From JAZKBN01 sp040388605 (lineage in GTDB: Bacteria; Bacteroidota; Bacteroidia; Cytophagales; Flexibacteraceae), in the NCBI GenBank assembly GCA_040388605.1, contig JAZKBN010000068.1, positions 1 through 61,455 on the forward strand: a DNA stretch of 61,455 nucleotides, given 5' to 3'. Shown here in pieces: positions 1-9,454 of the stretch. The translations under genes were made by a program, and so were the position numbers. Under the pieces are notes generated by a model. The model was not told the DNA's origin. It made no database searches and was given only the letters and a program-made list of their open reading frames with translations. The number at the start of each line of letters is the position of its first letter. Within the stretch, counting starts at the first letter, position 1.

Positions 1-145
1 AGTGATTATACCCTGTTTTTAGGCTTGTTACCAACTACTTTTGACCATTATGTCACAGTCTGCTATAACCGGTTGAATCCGGCGTGGCAACTATATCTTA
101 TCCAAGGTGTAATGAGCCAGCTATAATAAGCCAAATCGGTTAAAC

Positions 146-1063
146 TTACATTGTTGATTCATCTGAATCAACTAGCGGCTGCCTGAAAGTAGACGCAGAC
201 TGCGATGCTGTTCTGATTTCTTCACCTGTCTCTGCCCCGGGTTCTGCAAGAGGTCCGGCATTTGATTCATCCGGGCTCTCAGCATGCGTACCCGTCCTGC
301 GCTTATCATATACCAAAGTCAGTAATTCAAACAGCTCAGGGTGCCTGCGCTGCATTTCCTGCGGACGCTCAAAAAAGTATTCTGATGTTACGGCCAAAAA
401 CTCGGCTTCGTTGGTGAGCGCATAAGAATCTATATCTGATTTATTGGCTCTTATAACAGCCATTTCCTTTTTCATGATACGCTGCCAGGGCTCGGCGAAT
501 TCTTCGCCTACCAGGTTCTCGGGAAGGCCGTCGGTGGCGCCGTCGGAATTATCTATCAGGTGTACAAATTCGTGAATGGCGGTATTTTGGCCGTCTTTCG
601 CTTTTTCGAAGCCTTGGTACATAGCCCGTCGGGAAAGTATCATTTGCCCGTTCAAAAAGCCGGAGCCTACCATGCCCAAAACATTGCGGTCGCCGCCCTC
701 GAATTGGAACTGCTTGTTAAAGGTATCGGGGTAGAGTAAAACATTGGTGAGGTTGCGGTATTGCCAGTCTTTAAAGCCGAATACCGGTATAACCGCGCCC
801 GATGCCACCAGCAGGCGATCTGCTTCTGTAAGCTCAAAACCAACTGCCTCTATGGTCACCTGCTTTAGAAAGTCCTGCACCAGGCCCATGAAACGTAATT
901 GCTCAGTAGGCTCAAGGGCTTTGTAAAAAGCTACGTAACGCTCAAGCACCTGCTTTTGGTCTTCCTTAATTTCAACCGGTTGCGCTTTATGCTGCTTAGA
1001 TTTACTGACTTTATAAAAAACGAGCACAGCAATAATAAGAAAGGCAATGAGGGCAGTTGTCAT
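146..1063 (-). CDS. MtfA-like zinc-dependent peptidase (M90 family)
   Basis: A membrane-anchored metallopeptidase of the MtfA (Mlc titration factor A) family. Residues 4-17 form a hydrophobic N-terminal anchor. The zinc motif HEFVHLID starts at His164 (His164, Glu165, His168), and a family-typical NEAEFLAVTSEYFF segment follows about 50 residues later and should carry the third zinc ligand. The C-terminal 45 residues are Ser/Thr/Glu-rich, poorly conserved in character and probably disordered. In enterobacteria MtfA is a peptidase linked to the glucose repressor Mlc; Bacteroidota lack that circuit, so the substrate here is unknown. It stands alone, with the ompH gene upstream on the same strand but a terminator in between. 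Family assignment is firm; the physiological role is not. Confidence 0.88.
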   Translation of the reverse strand: MTTALIAFLIIAVLVFYKVSKSKQHKAQPVEIKEDQKQVLERYVAFYKALEPTEQLRFMGLVQDFLKQVTIEAVGFELTEADRLLVASGAVIPVFGFKDWQYRNLTNVLLYPDTFNKQFQFEGGDRNVLGMVGSGFLNGQMILSRRAMYQGFEKAKDGQNTAIHEFVHLIDNSDGATDGLPENLVGEEFAEPWQRIMKKEMAVIRANKSDIDSYALTNEAEFLAVTSEYFFERPQEMQRRHPELFELLTLVYDKRRTGTHAESPDESNAGPLAEPGAETGEEIRTASQSASTFRQPLVDSDESTM

Positions 1064-1250
1064 GAATATGAATTGTGGAAACCGCCTTTAATGAAGGCTG
1101 GCGGTGGTGTAAAACAAGAAATTAAGAGGGTGCCTGAAATCAGGCTGATTGATGCGCATTAGCATCAGCAAAAAAACTGCCTTTTTATAAACGGGGACTA
1201 AATTTACCAAATATGGTTAGAGCCACATTTAATAATTGTTGTAAAGGAAC

Positions 1251-1277
1251 AAAAAAAGACCGCCCTTTTGGGGCGGC
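1251..1277 (-). terminator. Rho-independent terminator after the distal ompH
   Basis: The GC-rich stem CCGCCC (1260-1265) pairs with GGGCGG (1271-1276). Read on the minus strand it is followed by seven T (1251-1257). It lies 30 bases past the stop of the OmpH gene and closes the uppS-bamA-ompH-ompH block. Confidence 0.8.
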
Positions 1278-1305
1278 CTAATATTAATTCTGTTTAACAA
1301 ACCAA

Positions 1306-1923
1306 TTACTTCTTCTTAGGAGCAGGCTTGGTGGTAGGCGATGTGGTTGGCTTGGCAGCAGGCTTGTCTGCAGCAGGCTTTTCAGAACCGGCAGCGGCAG
1401 GGTTAATGCCCAGCTTTTTCAGCACAAGATCAGTAACATCGAATTTTTCGTTGCTGTAAAGAACTGTGTTTGGGTCGCCGTTGATTACGTAAGTGAAACC
1501 GTTTTCAACAGCCACATCTTTAACCGCCTTGCTGATGCGCTCAGATTCAGGAGCAATAAGCTCATCGTATTTTGTTTTCAGCTCGCTTTCAGCATTGGTT
1601 TGCAGGGTTTGAATGCTGGTTTGCAGGTTACGAAGCTCGGTTTCCTTGTCGGCCTTAATGCTTTCAAGCATGGTGCTTTGGGCTTTTTGGTAAGCTTCAA
1701 GCTTGGTTTGGAAATCTTTCTGCTTGTACTCAATTTCCTTGGTGAGCATGGCCTGGCGGCTTTTCAGCTCACTTTCAATTACTTTACTCTGCGGGCTAAG
1801 GCTGAATATATAATTCACATTCGTATAGCCAATCTTCATGGGCTTATCGGCATCCTGCGCGTTAACGCTGAATGCAGCAAGAAACAGCAGGGCAAAGATG
1901 GCTTTGGAAATGGTGGTTTTCAT
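1306..1923 (-). CDS. OmpH/Skp family periplasmic chaperone (distal copy)
   Basis: A 205-residue member of the OmpH/Skp family, the periplasmic holdase chaperones that carry unfolded outer-membrane proteins to the BAM complex. A signal peptide occupies residues 1-22 (cleavage after SVNA). The body has the GYTNVNYIFSLSP strand, then a long charged coiled coil (about residues 45-120), then the family's closing VIN-D-VLYSNEKFDVTDLVLKKLG strand and helix. The last 30 residues are an unusual Ala/Pro/Lys/Thr tail absent from the neighbouring paralogue and from typical Skp. It is the last gene of the uppS-bamA-ompH-ompH run, 95 bases after the first ompH, and a terminator follows. Confidence 0.9.
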   Translation of the reverse strand: MKTTISKAIFALLFLAAFSVNAQDADKPMKIGYTNVNYIFSLSPQSKVIESELKSRQAMLTKEIEYKQKDFQTKLEAYQKAQSTMLESIKADKETELRNLQTSIQTLQTNAESELKTKYDELIAPESERISKAVKDVAVENGFTYVINGDPNTVLYSNEKFDVTDLVLKKLGINPAAAGSEKPAADKPAAKPTTSPTTKPAPKKK

Positions 1924-2018
1924 TTATAGGGAATGGTAAGGGGAAGATATGTGGAAAGTATAAGGGTTTCCGGGGTTTAAAATTCAGGATAGGGGTAAGG
2001 GTGCAGAATGCCTAATGG

Positions 2019-2579
2019 CTATTTTTCGCCGGGCTTTACCTTTTCATTGTCTACTTTATCATTTTTATCGCCGAGCCCGAGCTCTTCGAGAATGTAGTCG
2101 GTATAATCGTGCCGGGTGTCGGTATAAATCATACCTATATCGGCGCTTTTGTCGTACATAATGGCCAGCTTTTTCTGCTTGCAGACTTTCTCCACAGCTT
2201 CATAAAGCTTATCCTGCACGGGCTTAATAAGTTCCTGCCGTTTTAAAAACAGCAAACCCTCAAAGCCGAATACTTTGGCCTGGCGTTCTTTTGCTTCTTT
2301 ATCTTTAACGGCAATGGCAGCGGTGCGCTCCTTTTTCATGTCGTCGTTCAAAAGAATTTCCTCGGCCAGGTATTCTTTGCGCATTTTGGTTACCTCTGCG
2401 AGCTTAGCTTCCACCTCTTTCTGCCAATCGGCCGAGGCTTTATCTATTTCTCCCTTGGCTTTCTTGTATTCGGGCATTTTCTCAAGCACAAACTTGCTGT
2501 CGAAGTATCCGAATTTTTGGGCAAGGGCGGGTTGCGCAAAAACCAAGGCCAAAATTAAACAAATTAATAAATGCTTCAT
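2019..2579 (-). CDS. OmpH/Skp family periplasmic chaperone (proximal copy)
   Basis: A 186-residue OmpH/Skp-type chaperone with a signal peptide (residues 1-20, AQPALAQ boundary), the conserved start FGYFDSKFVLEKMPEYKKA, a charged coiled coil over about residues 40-120, and a C-terminal strand MIYDKSADIGMIYTDT followed by DYTDYILEELGLG. The last 15 residues are Lys/Glu/Asp-rich. It follows bamA on the same strand after about 210 bases without a gene; paired skp genes after bamA are the usual arrangement in Bacteroidota. The expected role is to keep beta-barrel clients soluble in the periplasm until BamA inserts them. Confidence 0.9.
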   Translation of the reverse strand: MKHLLICLILALVFAQPALAQKFGYFDSKFVLEKMPEYKKAKGEIDKASADWQKEVEAKLAEVTKMRKEYLAEEILLNDDMKKERTAAIAVKDKEAKERQAKVFGFEGLLFLKRQELIKPVQDKLYEAVEKVCKQKKLAIMYDKSADIGMIYTDTRHDYTDYILEELGLGDKNDKVDNEKVKPGEK

Positions 2580-2789
2580 CCCGTTTTCTGTTAATACTTA
2601 GCTGCGGAGCAAATTTGTTATGCTTTTTACCCCTTTACGGCGATTGAATTTGATTTTATTATTAAAGTCCGGGTCTTAATTCCGGCAGATGCTGAAGCAG
2701 AATTGCAAAGGCATTTAACCTGATACTTCCTTTTCGCTCCCTGTTTTCATTAAACGAATGCAGGGCATTCAGGATTGCATGATACAGAA

Positions 2790-5348
2790 TTACCTGATCT
2801 GCTGACCAATGGTAAAGTGGAACTGCGCGCCGTCGTTACCCGGCAGCACATCAAATGGCCAGCCGTAATCTATACCAAGGAGGCCGAAAGCAGGCATAAA
2901 TACCCTTGCGCCCACGCCGCCGCTGCGGTATATTTTAAAGGGGTTATACTCACGCGCGCTGCCCCAGTTGTTGCCGCCTTCCAGGAAGGTGAGCACATAA
3001 ATGGTAGCAGCCGGGTTTGTACTTACGGCGTAACGTATATCGGTTACAAACTTGTTGTAAATGGTACCTGCGCCCACATCGGTTGAGCCGGCAATGGCGG
3101 GGCCAATTTTGTTATCGTTATAGCCGCGCAGGCCTACAATATCGTAGCCGAAGATGAAGTTGATGCTGCTCAGGCCGCTGCCGCCCATTTTAAAGCGTTC
3201 AAAGGGGCCTATGCCGAGCTTGTTGTTATAAGCGGCTATCCAGCCCATGTGGGCGCGGGTGCTCAGCACAAGGTTCTTGGCAAGGGGCGTGTACCATGTT
3301 GCATCGAACATGGTTTTATAATATTCAATAAGCTTGAACCTGTCTGCCTCGTTGGCAAAATTATTGTTTTTGCGGAACAGGCTGTATGGCGGCGTTAAAG
3401 ATACGCTCAGCGATACGCTGCTTCCCGAGCTTGGGAAGGTGGGGTTATTTATGCTGTTACGCGCCAGGGTGGTGGTGTAAGAAACCACGTTACAGGGCCC
3501 GTTATTGAATGTAAAGCCGCTCAGGCCGTAATTATGCAGGTAGTAGCGTTGCAGGCTGAGCGAGTTCATGAGCGTGAAGAAATCATCAGGCTTTTTCAAT
3601 CGCTTGCCGAGGCTTACGGTTACGCCTGACACCCCAAGATCTGCCGTGGCGCTGGCGGTTTGCTTGCTGTGGGTAAGGGCAACGGTAAAGCTGTTCGGCT
3701 TTTTGCCGCCGAGCCAGGGCTCGGTAAAGCTGGCTGAATAGCTTTGGTATTGCTGTCCGTTGGCCTGCATGCGCAGGCTCAGGCGCTGACCGTCTCCGCC
3801 GGGAAGCGGGGTCCACTCGCTTAGCTTGGTCATGTTGCGGGCGCTGAAGTTGTTGAAGGTAAGGCCGAGCGTACCCACAAAACCATAATAGCCGCCCCAG
3901 CCGCCGCTAAGCTCCACCTGGTCGGAAGGGCGCTCAACTACAGTGTAGTTTATATCAACAGTACCTTTTTCAGGGTCAGGTACGGGTACCATACCAATTT
4001 GCTCAGGGTCGAAATAGCCGAGCTGGCTTATTTCACGCTGGCTGCGTATTAAATCTGATCGGCTGAACTTCTGGCCGGGCAGGGTACGTATCTCGCGCAG
4101 AATAACGTGATCATTGGTCTTGGTATTCCCGCTTACGTTAATCTTGTTAATTATGGCCTGGTTCCCCTCGGTAATGCGCATTTCAATATCGATGCTGTCG
4201 TTTTCAACGGCAACCTCAACAGGCTCAACGTGGAAGAACAGGTAGCCGTCATCCATATACAAAGAGCTGATGTCCATTCCGCTTGGGTTGTATTCAAGCT
4301 TGCGGTTCAGGGTTTCCATGTTATAAATATCGCCTTTACCTATACCGAGAACGCGGTCAAGGGTTTTGCTGTCGTAGAGGTAATTGCCGGTCCATTTAAT
4401 ATCGCGGAAATAGTAGCGGTTACCTTCGTCTATTTTAATATCTACGTTTACACTCTTGCTGTCGTGGGTGTAAACAGTATCTGAGGTAATAACAGCATCG
4501 CGGAAACCCTGCTTGTTGTAGTACTCAATCAGCGATTTTTTATCTTTTTCGTAATTGTCTTTCCGGAAACGGCTGGCTTTAAAAACACGCCAGATGCGGC
4601 GCTGCTTGGTTTCCTTGAACTTCTTGCGCAGGGCCTCGTCGGTGTACTGTGTATTGCCTTCGAAGTTGATGCGATTAATCTTCACCTTGGTCTTCTTATC
4701 TATCTCGAAACGAAGGGCAACGGTATTGGTAACAGCGCTGTCCTGTATTTGGATAACGTTTACGGTGGCGTTCATGTATCCTTTCTCTGAAAGGAACTTC
4801 TTAATTACGTTCTGAGTGTTTTTAACCAGTGCATCGGTAACAATGCGGCCGCGGATCAGGTGAATTTTCTCCTTTAAATCATCGGCTACGCCCTTGCGCA
4901 CACCCCGGAAGCTGAACTTGCTTAATCTCGGGCGCTCTTTTACCTTAAAATCAAGGAAAATATAATTGCCGTCTACCTTGGTAATGTTTACCTCCACATC
5001 TCCGAGGATGTTTTGGTCCCAAAGCTTTTTAATGGCATTGCTTATTTTCTCTCCCGGAATCTGTATCTCATCGCCTTCCTTAAGTCCCGTGATAGATTTC
5101 ATAGTGGCCGGGTCAAGGAAGCGGGTGCCGCTGATGGTTATGCCGCCAATTTCGTATCGTTTGGGATTGGTATAGCTAATGTCTATTTGGTTTTTGCTGC
5201 CGCCCATCCGAATTTGAGCTTCGGCAGGCAGTACAAAGCCAATAACTGTGAGCAGGGTTGCCACAGGCAAAAATAACAAGCGGGCAGTACCCGGCACAGC
5301 CCGGCAGCAGGCCGATTGGAAGTTTTTTAAAGACAAATTTTTGAACAT
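2790..5348 (-). CDS. bamA: BamA outer-membrane protein assembly factor
   Basis: The Omp85-family barrel that inserts beta-barrel proteins into the outer membrane. A longer frame opens at 5441, but the Met at 5348 gives a proper export signal (hydrophobic stretch ending PAEAQ, about residues 22-43), so 852 residues is preferred. Residues about 50-420 make POTRA-type repeats, for example ITISGTRFLDPATMKSITGL and INRINFEGNTQYTDEALRKK. The remainder is the 16-strand barrel, with the loop-6 signature LRGY at residues 740-743. The barrel ends FHFTIGQQIR rather than in the aromatic residue usual in Proteobacteria. It lies between uppS and two skp-like genes; the phylum's frequent porG gene is absent from this interval. 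Confidence 0.96.
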   Translation of the reverse strand: MFKNLSLKNFQSACCRAVPGTARLLFLPVATLLTVIGFVLPAEAQIRMGGSKNQIDISYTNPKRYEIGGITISGTRFLDPATMKSITGLKEGDEIQIPGEKISNAIKKLWDQNILGDVEVNITKVDGNYIFLDFKVKERPRLSKFSFRGVRKGVADDLKEKIHLIRGRIVTDALVKNTQNVIKKFLSEKGYMNATVNVIQIQDSAVTNTVALRFEIDKKTKVKINRINFEGNTQYTDEALRKKFKETKQRRIWRVFKASRFRKDNYEKDKKSLIEYYNKQGFRDAVITSDTVYTHDSKSVNVDIKIDEGNRYYFRDIKWTGNYLYDSKTLDRVLGIGKGDIYNMETLNRKLEYNPSGMDISSLYMDDGYLFFHVEPVEVAVENDSIDIEMRITEGNQAIINKINVSGNTKTNDHVILREIRTLPGQKFSRSDLIRSQREISQLGYFDPEQIGMVPVPDPEKGTVDINYTVVERPSDQVELSGGWGGYYGFVGTLGLTFNNFSARNMTKLSEWTPLPGGDGQRLSLRMQANGQQYQSYSASFTEPWLGGKKPNSFTVALTHSKQTASATADLGVSGVTVSLGKRLKKPDDFFTLMNSLSLQRYYLHNYGLSGFTFNNGPCNVVSYTTTLARNSINNPTFPSSGSSVSLSVSLTPPYSLFRKNNNFANEADRFKLIEYYKTMFDATWYTPLAKNLVLSTRAHMGWIAAYNNKLGIGPFERFKMGGSGLSSINFIFGYDIVGLRGYNDNKIGPAIAGSTDVGAGTIYNKFVTDIRYAVSTNPAATIYVLTFLEGGNNWGSAREYNPFKIYRSGGVGARVFMPAFGLLGIDYGWPFDVLPGNDGAQFHFTIGQQIR

Positions 5349-5527
5349 GTAGGTTTGCTGCGCCGTACCGCTACCTGCGGACACAGCCTTTTTCAGGATA
5401 AAAAATACCGGCCTTTTGCCTGAAGGCCAATTGAACATCATTTATTGATTTGAAGGATATATGTATCTTAATAACACCGGGCTAAGATGCCTTTAACAGC
5501 CTCAATCCCCTGCTTCAGGGTAAGAAA

Positions 5528-6265
5528 TTATGCCGGGTTAAGCACCTTGCCGAAACGTCGCTCGCGGGTTTGGTAAGAGGTAATGGCATTATAAAGCTCC
5601 TCCTTGCGGAAGTCGGGCCAAAGCACTTCGGTAATATATAGCTCGGTATAGGCCATTTGCCAAAGCAGGAAATTACTGATCCTGAGCTCGCCGCTGGTAC
5701 GGATAAGCAATTCAGGGTCAGGCATACCTTTAGTGCTGAGGTAATTGCTTACGAGGGCCTCGTTAATGTCGGCCGGGTTAAGGGTGCCGGCAAGGGCATC
5801 GGCTGCTATTTGTTTGGCTGCGCGGGTCATATCCCAGCGGCCGCTGTAGTTCAGGGCCAGGGTAAGCACCATGCGGGTATTGGCTGCTGTTACGGCTTTA
5901 GCCTCGGCGAGCTCTTTTTGGCAGGCATTGGGCAGGGCCGCAATATCGCCGATGGTTTCCAGGCGAATGCCGTTCTTCATCAGCGTTTTGGTTTCGCTGC
6001 TGATGGTATTTACCAGCAATTCCATCAGCGCGTTTACCTCTTCCTGCGGCCTGCCCCAGTTTTCGGTGCTGAAAGCATACAGGGTTACGAATTTAACGCC
6101 GAGCTCGGCACAGCCTTCGGCAGTATCGCGCACGGCCTGTATGGCATTACGGTGGCCGAAGATGCGCATAGCGCCTTTCTTTTTTGCCCAACGCCCGTTA
6201 CCGTCCATGATAACGGCAATATGCTGTGGCAAATTATGCAGGTCGATTTTTTCTTTAACGCTCAT
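5528..6265 (-). CDS. uppS: Isoprenyl transferase (undecaprenyl diphosphate synthase)
   Basis: Adds isopentenyl units in cis to farnesyl diphosphate to make the C55 carrier used for peptidoglycan and other surface glycans. The Met at 6265 starts a 245-residue protein; the upstream extension to 6388 is Cys/Arg-rich and non-homologous in character, so it is left out. The diphosphate-binding signature HIAVIMDGNGRW begins at residue 15, with catalytic Asp21. The family blocks LNYSGRWD and RTSGELRISNFLLWQMAYTE are also present, the latter holding the magnesium and IPP-binding Arg/Ser/Glu residues. It precedes bamA by about 180 bases on the same strand, an arrangement common in Bacteroidota. Confidence 0.95.
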   Translation of the reverse strand: MSVKEKIDLHNLPQHIAVIMDGNGRWAKKKGAMRIFGHRNAIQAVRDTAEGCAELGVKFVTLYAFSTENWGRPQEEVNALMELLVNTISSETKTLMKNGIRLETIGDIAALPNACQKELAEAKAVTAANTRMVLTLALNYSGRWDMTRAAKQIAADALAGTLNPADINEALVSNYLSTKGMPDPELLIRTSGELRISNFLLWQMAYTELYITEVLWPDFRKEELYNAITSYQTRERRFGKVLNPA

Positions 6266-6599
6266 GCGGGCATAAGATATGCTGATTGCTGCCCCTTGCG
6301 ACCCGGCAAAGCAGTATAACCGGGCTTTGCTCATACCGGAAACCCTTCGTTTCAAAGGCTCACAGGCATATAACCGGCAGATAAACAATTAATTGCTTAC
6401 CTATAGGGCAAAACAGGGCGTAAAGTTAGGAAAAAATATGGAACGGGAAGGTACCGGCTGCCAATGTGCCCTTTAGGCGCTTATAATGTATAAAATTTAT
6501 GCCCGGCCGCATGAAGCTAAAATACAATACCTGCATTATTACTAAATTGCGCCCTCAAAATTATACTACCTTTTTGCCAGCGGGGCCCAAGGCCCGAAA

Positions 6600-8084
6600 A
6601 TGCCCGCCACTTTCCCTACCTTTCAGCAGCTGCTCAACCTTTTCCGTTACGACGGCGCGCATCCCCTGCTCTTCCACGACGGTACTTTCCTGGTGCTGTT
6701 CACGCTTTTCTTTACCGTTTACGCCTTTATATACCGCTTTAAAACAGCGCGTATGATTTACCTGCTGCTGTTCAGCCTGTTCTTTTACTGGAAAAGCAGC
6801 GGACTCTACCTTGCCATTCTGCTGTTCACCATTGCCTTTGATTACTGCATTACCCTCCTGATTGTGCGGAGCAGCAAAGCCGTGGGCAGAATATGGCTAA
6901 TAGCATCGCTGCTCGTAAACCTGGGCCTGCTGGGCTGGTTTAAGTACACCAATTTTTTTCTTTCGAACCTCAGCCTGTTTACCGGGCAAAATTACCCGCT
7001 TATAGATTTGGTATTGCCCATAGGCATATCGTTCTACACTTTCCAGACAATAAGCTATGTGGTTGATGTTTACCAGCGTAAAATAGAGCCCGCGCAATCA
7101 TTGCTCGATTATGCTTTTTATATGTCGTTCTTCCCGCACCTGGTGGCCGGGCCAATAGTGCGGGCCTCAGATTTCCTGCCCCAGCTCAGGGCCGACAATA
7201 CGCTTTCTCCCGCTATGCTGAATTTCGGCTTGTGGTCGGTGTTCAGGGGGCTTATCAAGAAAGCAATTATAGCAGATTACATTGCCCAGTATGCAGATAT
7301 AGTTTACGCTGCCCCCCAAACCTATTCAGGTTTCGAGAACCTGATGGCCATGTATTGCTACACCCTGCAAATCTATTGCGATTTCAGCGGCTACTCCGAT
7401 ATGGCAATAGGCCTTGCCGCCCTCATGGGCTATAAGCTTTGCGAAAACTTCAACCACCCCTATCGCTCCGCAGATATTACCGAATTCTGGCGCAAATGGC
7501 ATATTTCACTCAGCTCATGGCTGCGAGATTACGTGTATATACCCTTGGGCGGAAACCGATCAGGTGCAGTTCGTCAGCAGGTAAACCTGATGCTTACCAT
7601 GCTCATCGGCGGCCTGTGGCACGGCGCCAACTGGAAATTCGTGATCTGGGGCGGGTTGCACGGGCTGGCGCTCGCTATACATAAGCTGTGGCGCATAGTT
7701 ACCAAACCTTTCCCCATACTGAATAACAGCCTTGTGGCTCGCTTCATCGGTTGGGCCATAACCCTGCATTTTGTGGCTGTTCTTTGGGTATTCTTCCGGG
7801 CATCAAGTACCGAAGCTGCTATTGCATCTCTTAAAGCCATAGCCCTGAACAATGACCCTTTGGCTTATGCCCTGCCCTTTTGGCAGACCCGCAGCACCCT
7901 TGTAATCATGCTCTTAACCGGCTATGCCCTTGTACTGCTTAAGCCCGAATGGAAAAATTGGGTTTACACACAGTTTGCCGGCTCATCGCTGATTCTGAAA
8001 GGGCTTATGTTTTTGGTAATTGTGCAGGTAATTCTGCAATTCCGGACGGTGAATGTGCAGCCGTTTATTTATTTCCAGTTTTAG
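6600..8084 (+). CDS. MBOAT-family membrane O-acyltransferase (AlgI-like)
   Basis: A 494-residue polytopic membrane protein with around ten hydrophobic segments. It matches the AlgI/DltB-type MBOAT family, which moves acetyl or other acyl groups across the inner membrane onto exported glycans. The two family-signature histidines are visible: His301 in FWRKWHISLSSWLRDY and the near-invariant catalytic His341 in LWHGANWKF. The block FPHLVAGPIVRASDFLPQL is also characteristic. Such proteins usually work with a periplasmic acetyltransferase (AlgJ/AlgX-like); none is adjacent, so the acceptor is unknown. A weak promoter-like TACCTTTT lies at 6567-6574. Transcribed alone and followed by a strong terminator. 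Confidence 0.93.
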   Translation: MPATFPTFQQLLNLFRYDGAHPLLFHDGTFLVLFTLFFTVYAFIYRFKTARMIYLLLFSLFFYWKSSGLYLAILLFTIAFDYCITLLIVRSSKAVGRIWLIASLLVNLGLLGWFKYTNFFLSNLSLFTGQNYPLIDLVLPIGISFYTFQTISYVVDVYQRKIEPAQSLLDYAFYMSFFPHLVAGPIVRASDFLPQLRADNTLSPAMLNFGLWSVFRGLIKKAIIADYIAQYADIVYAAPQTYSGFENLMAMYCYTLQIYCDFSGYSDMAIGLAALMGYKLCENFNHPYRSADITEFWRKWHISLSSWLRDYVYIPLGGNRSGAVRQQVNLMLTMLIGGLWHGANWKFVIWGGLHGLALAIHKLWRIVTKPFPILNNSLVARFIGWAITLHFVAVLWVFFRASSTEAAIASLKAIALNNDPLAYALPFWQTRSTLVIMLLTGYALVLLKPEWKNWVYTQFAGSSLILKGLMFLVIVQVILQFRTVNVQPFIYFQF

Positions 8085-8152
8085 GCACCGTCCGGGTTTT
8101 ATTTTTCGTGATGTTCTCGGCTATAACTGAAATCTAAAAGCATACAATCAAT

Positions 8153-8196
8153 AAAAAAACAATGCCTCCCTTCAGCTTCGCGCTAAAAGGAGGCAT
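8153..8196. terminator. Bidirectional terminator between MBOAT gene and trxA
   Basis: The stem ATGCCTCC (8162-8169) pairs with GGAGGCAT (8189-8196) across a 19-base loop. Seven A at 8153-8159 become a T tract for the minus-strand trxA transcript; on the plus side an AT-rich run follows. It separates two convergent genes. Confidence 0.85.
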
Positions 8197-8256
8197 TTAT
8201 ATTTATAGGCTTACCCTCCATCCTAAAGCGGACGAAGGATAAAACGGGCAGGCCCG

Positions 8257-8580
8257 TTACACCATTTGAGCCTGTAATTTTTGTGAAAGTACCTGTTTGG
8301 TGGTTAGGCCAACCTGCTTATCTACAAGTTTGCCGCCTTTGAAAACAAGCAGTGTGGGTATGCCGCGTATGCCGAATTGTGTAGGCACATTGGGGTTCTC
8401 ATCCACGTTCATTTTGCCGATTATGGCTTTGCCTTCCAGTTCACCGGCGAGCTCTTCCACTATGGGGCCAATCATACGGCAGGGTCCGCACCATTCTGCC
8501 CAAAAGTCTATAAGAACGGGCTTATCCTGGCCTATAACTGTATTAAAATTCTTATCGGTAATCTCTATCGCTTTATGCAT
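8257..8580 (-). CDS. trxA: Thioredoxin
   Basis: A 107-residue single-domain cytoplasmic thioredoxin that reduces protein disulfides. The active site WCGPC is at residues 30-34, inside the canonical FWAEWCGPCRMIGPIVEELA. The cis-proline segment IRGIPTLLVFKGGK and the final helix are present and no signal peptide is seen. The length is the standard one for the family. It stands as a single minus-strand gene with its own terminator; the 269 bases upstream contain no gene and no convincing promoter match. Confidence 0.97.
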   Translation of the reverse strand: MHKAIEITDKNFNTVIGQDKPVLIDFWAEWCGPCRMIGPIVEELAGELEGKAIIGKMNVDENPNVPTQFGIRGIPTLLVFKGGKLVDKQVGLTTKQVLSQKLQAQMV

Positions 8581-8849
8581 GGTATTTGTTGAATTGCGAG
8601 GTTGTTCCTGTGTTTAACCGGCGCGGCATGTAAATGTTTTGCTCAGGCCTTTTTTTTAATCTCAGGGATAAAAGGCCCTTAATGTATGCGCTATATAAAT
8701 GCGCTGATGTAAATATTATTACAAAATTCGGGCCTGCAAAAATTGAATGAAAATATGTCAGGGCTGCCTGCTGTCTTTTTATGCTCCTGATGGGTAATCA
8801 TGGTAAAAACCAGCATCCGTATCATGTGGGGTCAGTAACAGCTATAGCA

Positions 8850-9398
8850 CTAACCCCTCGGGGTCCACTTGGTTTCTTCGGCACCCAGCTCATGCGCCAT
8901 ACGACGGCCGAGCATAAAAAGCCAGTCGCTCATGCGGTTGAGGTAAATAAGGGCATCGGCATCTATATGCTCGTGCTCGGCAAGTGCGGTCATGCAGCGT
9001 TCGGCACGGCGACAAACGGTGCGGGCCACATGGCAGAAAGATACAGACTGATGCCCGCCCGGCAATATGAAATTACGCAGCGGCGCCAGGTCTGTTTCCA
9101 TTTCGTCCATGCTGTTTTCAAGGGCAAGAATATCTTCATCGCCCGGTCCGGGTGGCAATTTGGGATTTTTGTTCGGGTCGGCGGCAAGAGCGGAGCCGAG
9201 GCTGAATAACAGGCTTTGCACCTGCTGAAAAAAAGACCGACGGCTCTCATTCACCGGCTGGTCATGCAATACGCCCAGCCATGCGTTCAGCTCATCTACG
9301 GTGCCATAAGCCTCGGTACGCAGGCTGTGCTTGGCTACTCTGGTGCCGCCCAGCAGCGATGTTTGGCCGGAATCCCCGGTACGGGTATATATTTTCAT
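8850..9398 (-). CDS. Cob(I)yrinic acid a,c-diamide adenosyltransferase (PduO type)
   Basis: Transfers the adenosyl group of ATP to cob(I)alamin or a precursor, making coenzyme B12. The N-terminal ATP-binding block MKIYTRTGDSGQTSLLGG and the motif AYGTVDELNAWLG are typical of the PduO/Cob_adeno_trans family. The RR-ERCMTALAEH helix and closing DWLFMLGRRMAHELG helix complete the five-helix fold over 182 residues. No other cobalamin gene or cobalamin riboswitch is visible nearby, so it more likely serves salvaged B12. It lies 56 bases after the polysaccharide deacetylase on the same strand and could be read from a dnaX-deacetylase transcript. Confidence 0.93.
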   Translation of the reverse strand: MKIYTRTGDSGQTSLLGGTRVAKHSLRTEAYGTVDELNAWLGVLHDQPVNESRRSFFQQVQSLLFSLGSALAADPNKNPKLPPGPGDEDILALENSMDEMETDLAPLRNFILPGGHQSVSFCHVARTVCRRAERCMTALAEHEHIDADALIYLNRMSDWLFMLGRRMAHELGAEETKWTPRG

Positions 9399-9454
9399 TG
9401 TGTATTAATTACAGCAAGCCTGATAATTGAAAACCAAAACCCTGAATTTGTGCT

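Noticed and set aside
5657..6319. A 220-codon plus-strand open frame opposite uppS
   Set aside because: Antisense shadow of a clearly recognised enzyme; no family features.
8781..9209. A 142-codon plus-strand frame opposite the cobalamin adenosyltransferase
   Set aside because: Antisense to a well-recognised enzyme.
9399..9454. Cobalamin riboswitch near the adenosyltransferase gene
   Set aside because: Only 56 bases lie upstream and no B12-box-like sequence was seen.
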